From assembly GCA_910579595.1 (NCBI GenBank), contig CAJTVM010000138.1, positions 1 to 5,663 of the forward strand: a DNA stretch of 5,663 nucleotides, written 5' to 3'. The notes beneath the pieces were generated by a model. The model was not told the origin of the DNA. It saw only the letters and a list, made by a program, of their open reading frames with translations, and searched no databases. Both the position numbers and the translations under genes were made by a program. Below are positions 4,369 to 5,663 of this stretch, one piece after another (position 1 is the first letter of the stretch; every line of letters begins with the position of its first letter). The stretch is from an uncultured Oscillospiraceae bacterium (lineage in GTDB: Bacteria > Bacillota > Clostridia > Oscillospirales > Oscillospiraceae).

Positions 4369-5663
4369 ATGTCCAACAAAATCTATAAGACCGGCATCTA
4401 TGCCCGGTTATCCAGAGAGGATGCTGACCGGCTGGAGTCCAACAGCATCCAAAGCCAGCGGGCCATCTGTCTGGCTTACATAGAGGGCCACGACGACCTT
4501 GAGCTGGTGGACACCTACATCGACGATGGTGAGACCGGCAGCAACACGGACCGTCCCGGCTTTCAGAGGATGATCCAGGATATGCGTTCCGGGCGTATCG
4601 ACTGCGCCGTCAGCAAGGACCTGAGCAGGTTCTCACGGAACTATATCGACGCCGGGAACTACCTGGAGAAGATATTCCCGGCGATGGGCATCCGCTATAT
4701 CGCCATCAACGACAACTACGACAGCATGGCGCCCGGAAGCAGTACCGATGTCATCACCCTTCCCTTCAAAAACCTGGTAAATGACATCTACTGCCGGGAC
4801 ATATCCATCAAGATACGCACCAGCCTGGAGGTCAAGCGCAAGAAGGGCGAGTATGTGGGCAGCTTCGTCCCCTTCGGGTATCGGAAAGCCCCGCAGGACA
4901 AGAACCGCCTGCTGGTGGACGATGACGCCGCTGAAGTTGTTTCTATGATCTTCGGGATGTATAAGGACGGTTTCCCTATCCTGAAAATTGCCCGGAGGCT
5001 CAACACCAGCGGCATCCCCACGCCGATGGAGTACAAACGGATGCAGGGCGTCCGCTTCGAGACGGCCTTCCGCACAAAGGAGCGGCCGGAGTGGGAATAT
5101 GTGACCGTCAAGCGGATACTCTCCAACATCGTCTACACCGGGGTACTCATCCAGGGGCGGCGGGGGACGCCGAACCACAAGGTACGGGTGACACGCCCCA
5201 AGGACGAGGCGGACTGGGTGCGGATAGAGAACGCCCACGAGCCGATCATCTCCTGCACCGACTTTGAAGCCGTGGCGGAGCTGATGCGCCGGGATATGCG
5301 CTGTGCCGGGGACAGCGACAAGCATGACCTGTTCTCCGGCTACCTGTTCTGCGGGGACTGCGAGGGGGCCATGATCCGCAAGACCCATAAGGCAAAGGGC
5401 AAGGCGTATGTCTACTACAACTGCGGCAACAACAAGCGCACCCACCAGTGCAGCCCCCACTCCTTCAGCGAGGCGAAGCTGGCGGACATCGTGTTCCACG
5501 CCATCCACGACCAGATCGAGGTGGTGCTTCACCTGGATAAGGTGCTGTGCTTCATCGACAGCCTCCCCCAGCGGGACCGCAGGGTGTTCAGCTATGAGGC
5601 GCAGATGGCCCGGCTGGAGGAGGAGATACAGCGGTACAAAAAGCTGGAGCTGGGCCTCTATGA
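4369..5663 (+). CDS. Large serine recombinase (site-specific integrase), 3' end beyond window
   Basis: The frame opens at ATG 4369, with AAGGAGG (4357-4363) just upstream, and runs without a stop to the window end, giving 431 visible residues. Residues about 5-155 are the resolvase catalytic domain: GIYARLSRED with the catalytic Ser15 and Arg13, SIQSQ, DDGETGSNTDRPGFQRM, and KDLSRFSRN with Arg87 and Arg90. SFVPFGYRK (165-173) begins the 'recombinase' DNA-binding domain, which includes KIARRLNTSGIPTP and VKRILSNIVYTGVLIQG. A zinc-ribbon follows, with Cys328, Cys331, Cys352 and Cys361. Near the end MARLEEEIQRYKKLELG starts the coiled-coil used for synapsis. The architecture matches TnpX/Tn4451-type and ICE integrases of Clostridia, which cut both att sites through a covalent serine link. 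All catalytic residues seen are intact, so it looks functional. Most of the coiled-coil and tail are outside the window, as are the expected att site and any partner recombinase. Confidence 0.95.
   Translation, partial: MSNKIYKTGIYARLSREDADRLESNSIQSQRAICLAYIEGHDDLELVDTYIDDGETGSNTDRPGFQRMIQDMRSGRIDCAVSKDLSRFSRNYIDAGNYLEKIFPAMGIRYIAINDNYDSMAPGSSTDVITLPFKNLVNDIYCRDISIKIRTSLEVKRKKGEYVGSFVPFGYRKAPQDKNRLLVDDDAAEVVSMIFGMYKDGFPILKIARRLNTSGIPTPMEYKRMQGVRFETAFRTKERPEWEYVTVKRILSNIVYTGVLIQGRRGTPNHKVRVTRPKDEADWVRIENAHEPIISCTDFEAVAELMRRDMRCAGDSDKHDLFSGYLFCGDCEGAMIRKTHKAKGKAYVYYNCGNNKRTHQCSPHSFSEAKLADIVFHAIHDQIEVVLHLDKVLCFIDSLPQRDRRVFSYEAQMARLEEEIQRYKKLELGLY

Noticed and set aside
4633..5532. Minus-strand open frame (299 codons)
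   Set aside because: It is antisense to the serine recombinase, whose domains and catalytic residues are clear.
1..5663. CRISPR arrays, tRNA genes, IS ends and att sites
   Set aside because: I found no regularly spaced repeats, no tRNA-like cloverleaf, no IS terminal repeats, and the element end beyond the recombinase is outside the window.

Overview
The window looks like the cargo-to-integrase end of an integrative mobile element (ICE or Tn4451-type element) in a GC-rich member of the Clostridia, probably a gut Oscillospiraceae or Lachnospiraceae relative. Three things point there. Ribosome binding sites are strong Firmicutes-type (AGAAGGAGG, CGGAGGTG, GAGGAGGT). Codons are strongly G/C-ending. 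The gene set (XRE regulator, MazF, ParB-like proteins, phage/ICE-type radical SAM protein, large serine recombinase) is typical mobile-element content. All genes lie on the + strand.

Layout. Bases 1-263 hold the 3' end of an XRE-type repressor. Bases 264-760 contain no convincing gene. They hold a series of nested stems, two of them capped by GNRA tetraloops and one a long-range 10-bp closing stem, so I read this stretch as a large structured RNA, a long mazF leader, or both. From 761 a tightly packed operon follows: a MazF-type endoribonuclease (761-1153), a ParB-domain protein overlapping it by 1 nt (1153-2103), a second ParB-superfamily protein with a DGQHT motif overlapping by 4 nt (2100-2879), and, after a hairpin-containing spacer, a TTG-started radical SAM protein (2947-3852). 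A 131-nt gap with three consecutive stem-loops leads to a 79-residue small protein (3984-4223). A good sigma-A-type promoter (TTAACA, 17 nt, TACAAT) then begins a separate unit for the large serine recombinase (4369 to beyond the window end).

How they may work together. The recombinase would integrate and excise the element, and the XRE protein probably represses an element promoter. No MazE-like antitoxin lies beside MazF, so this is either an orphan toxin or an unconventional toxin-antitoxin arrangement involving the adjacent RNA or the overlapping ParB-like gene. The ParB-like, DGQHT and radical SAM genes form a translationally linked cassette of unknown function. A role in DNA or RNA modification or in element maintenance is a hypothesis only.

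The most novel-looking parts are the structured RNA region (about 338-733), the perfect 11-bp inverted repeat inside the ParB-like gene (1524-1550), and the multi-hairpin leader before the small protein (3856-3966). The RNA folds were worked out by eye, without energy calculation or alignment.
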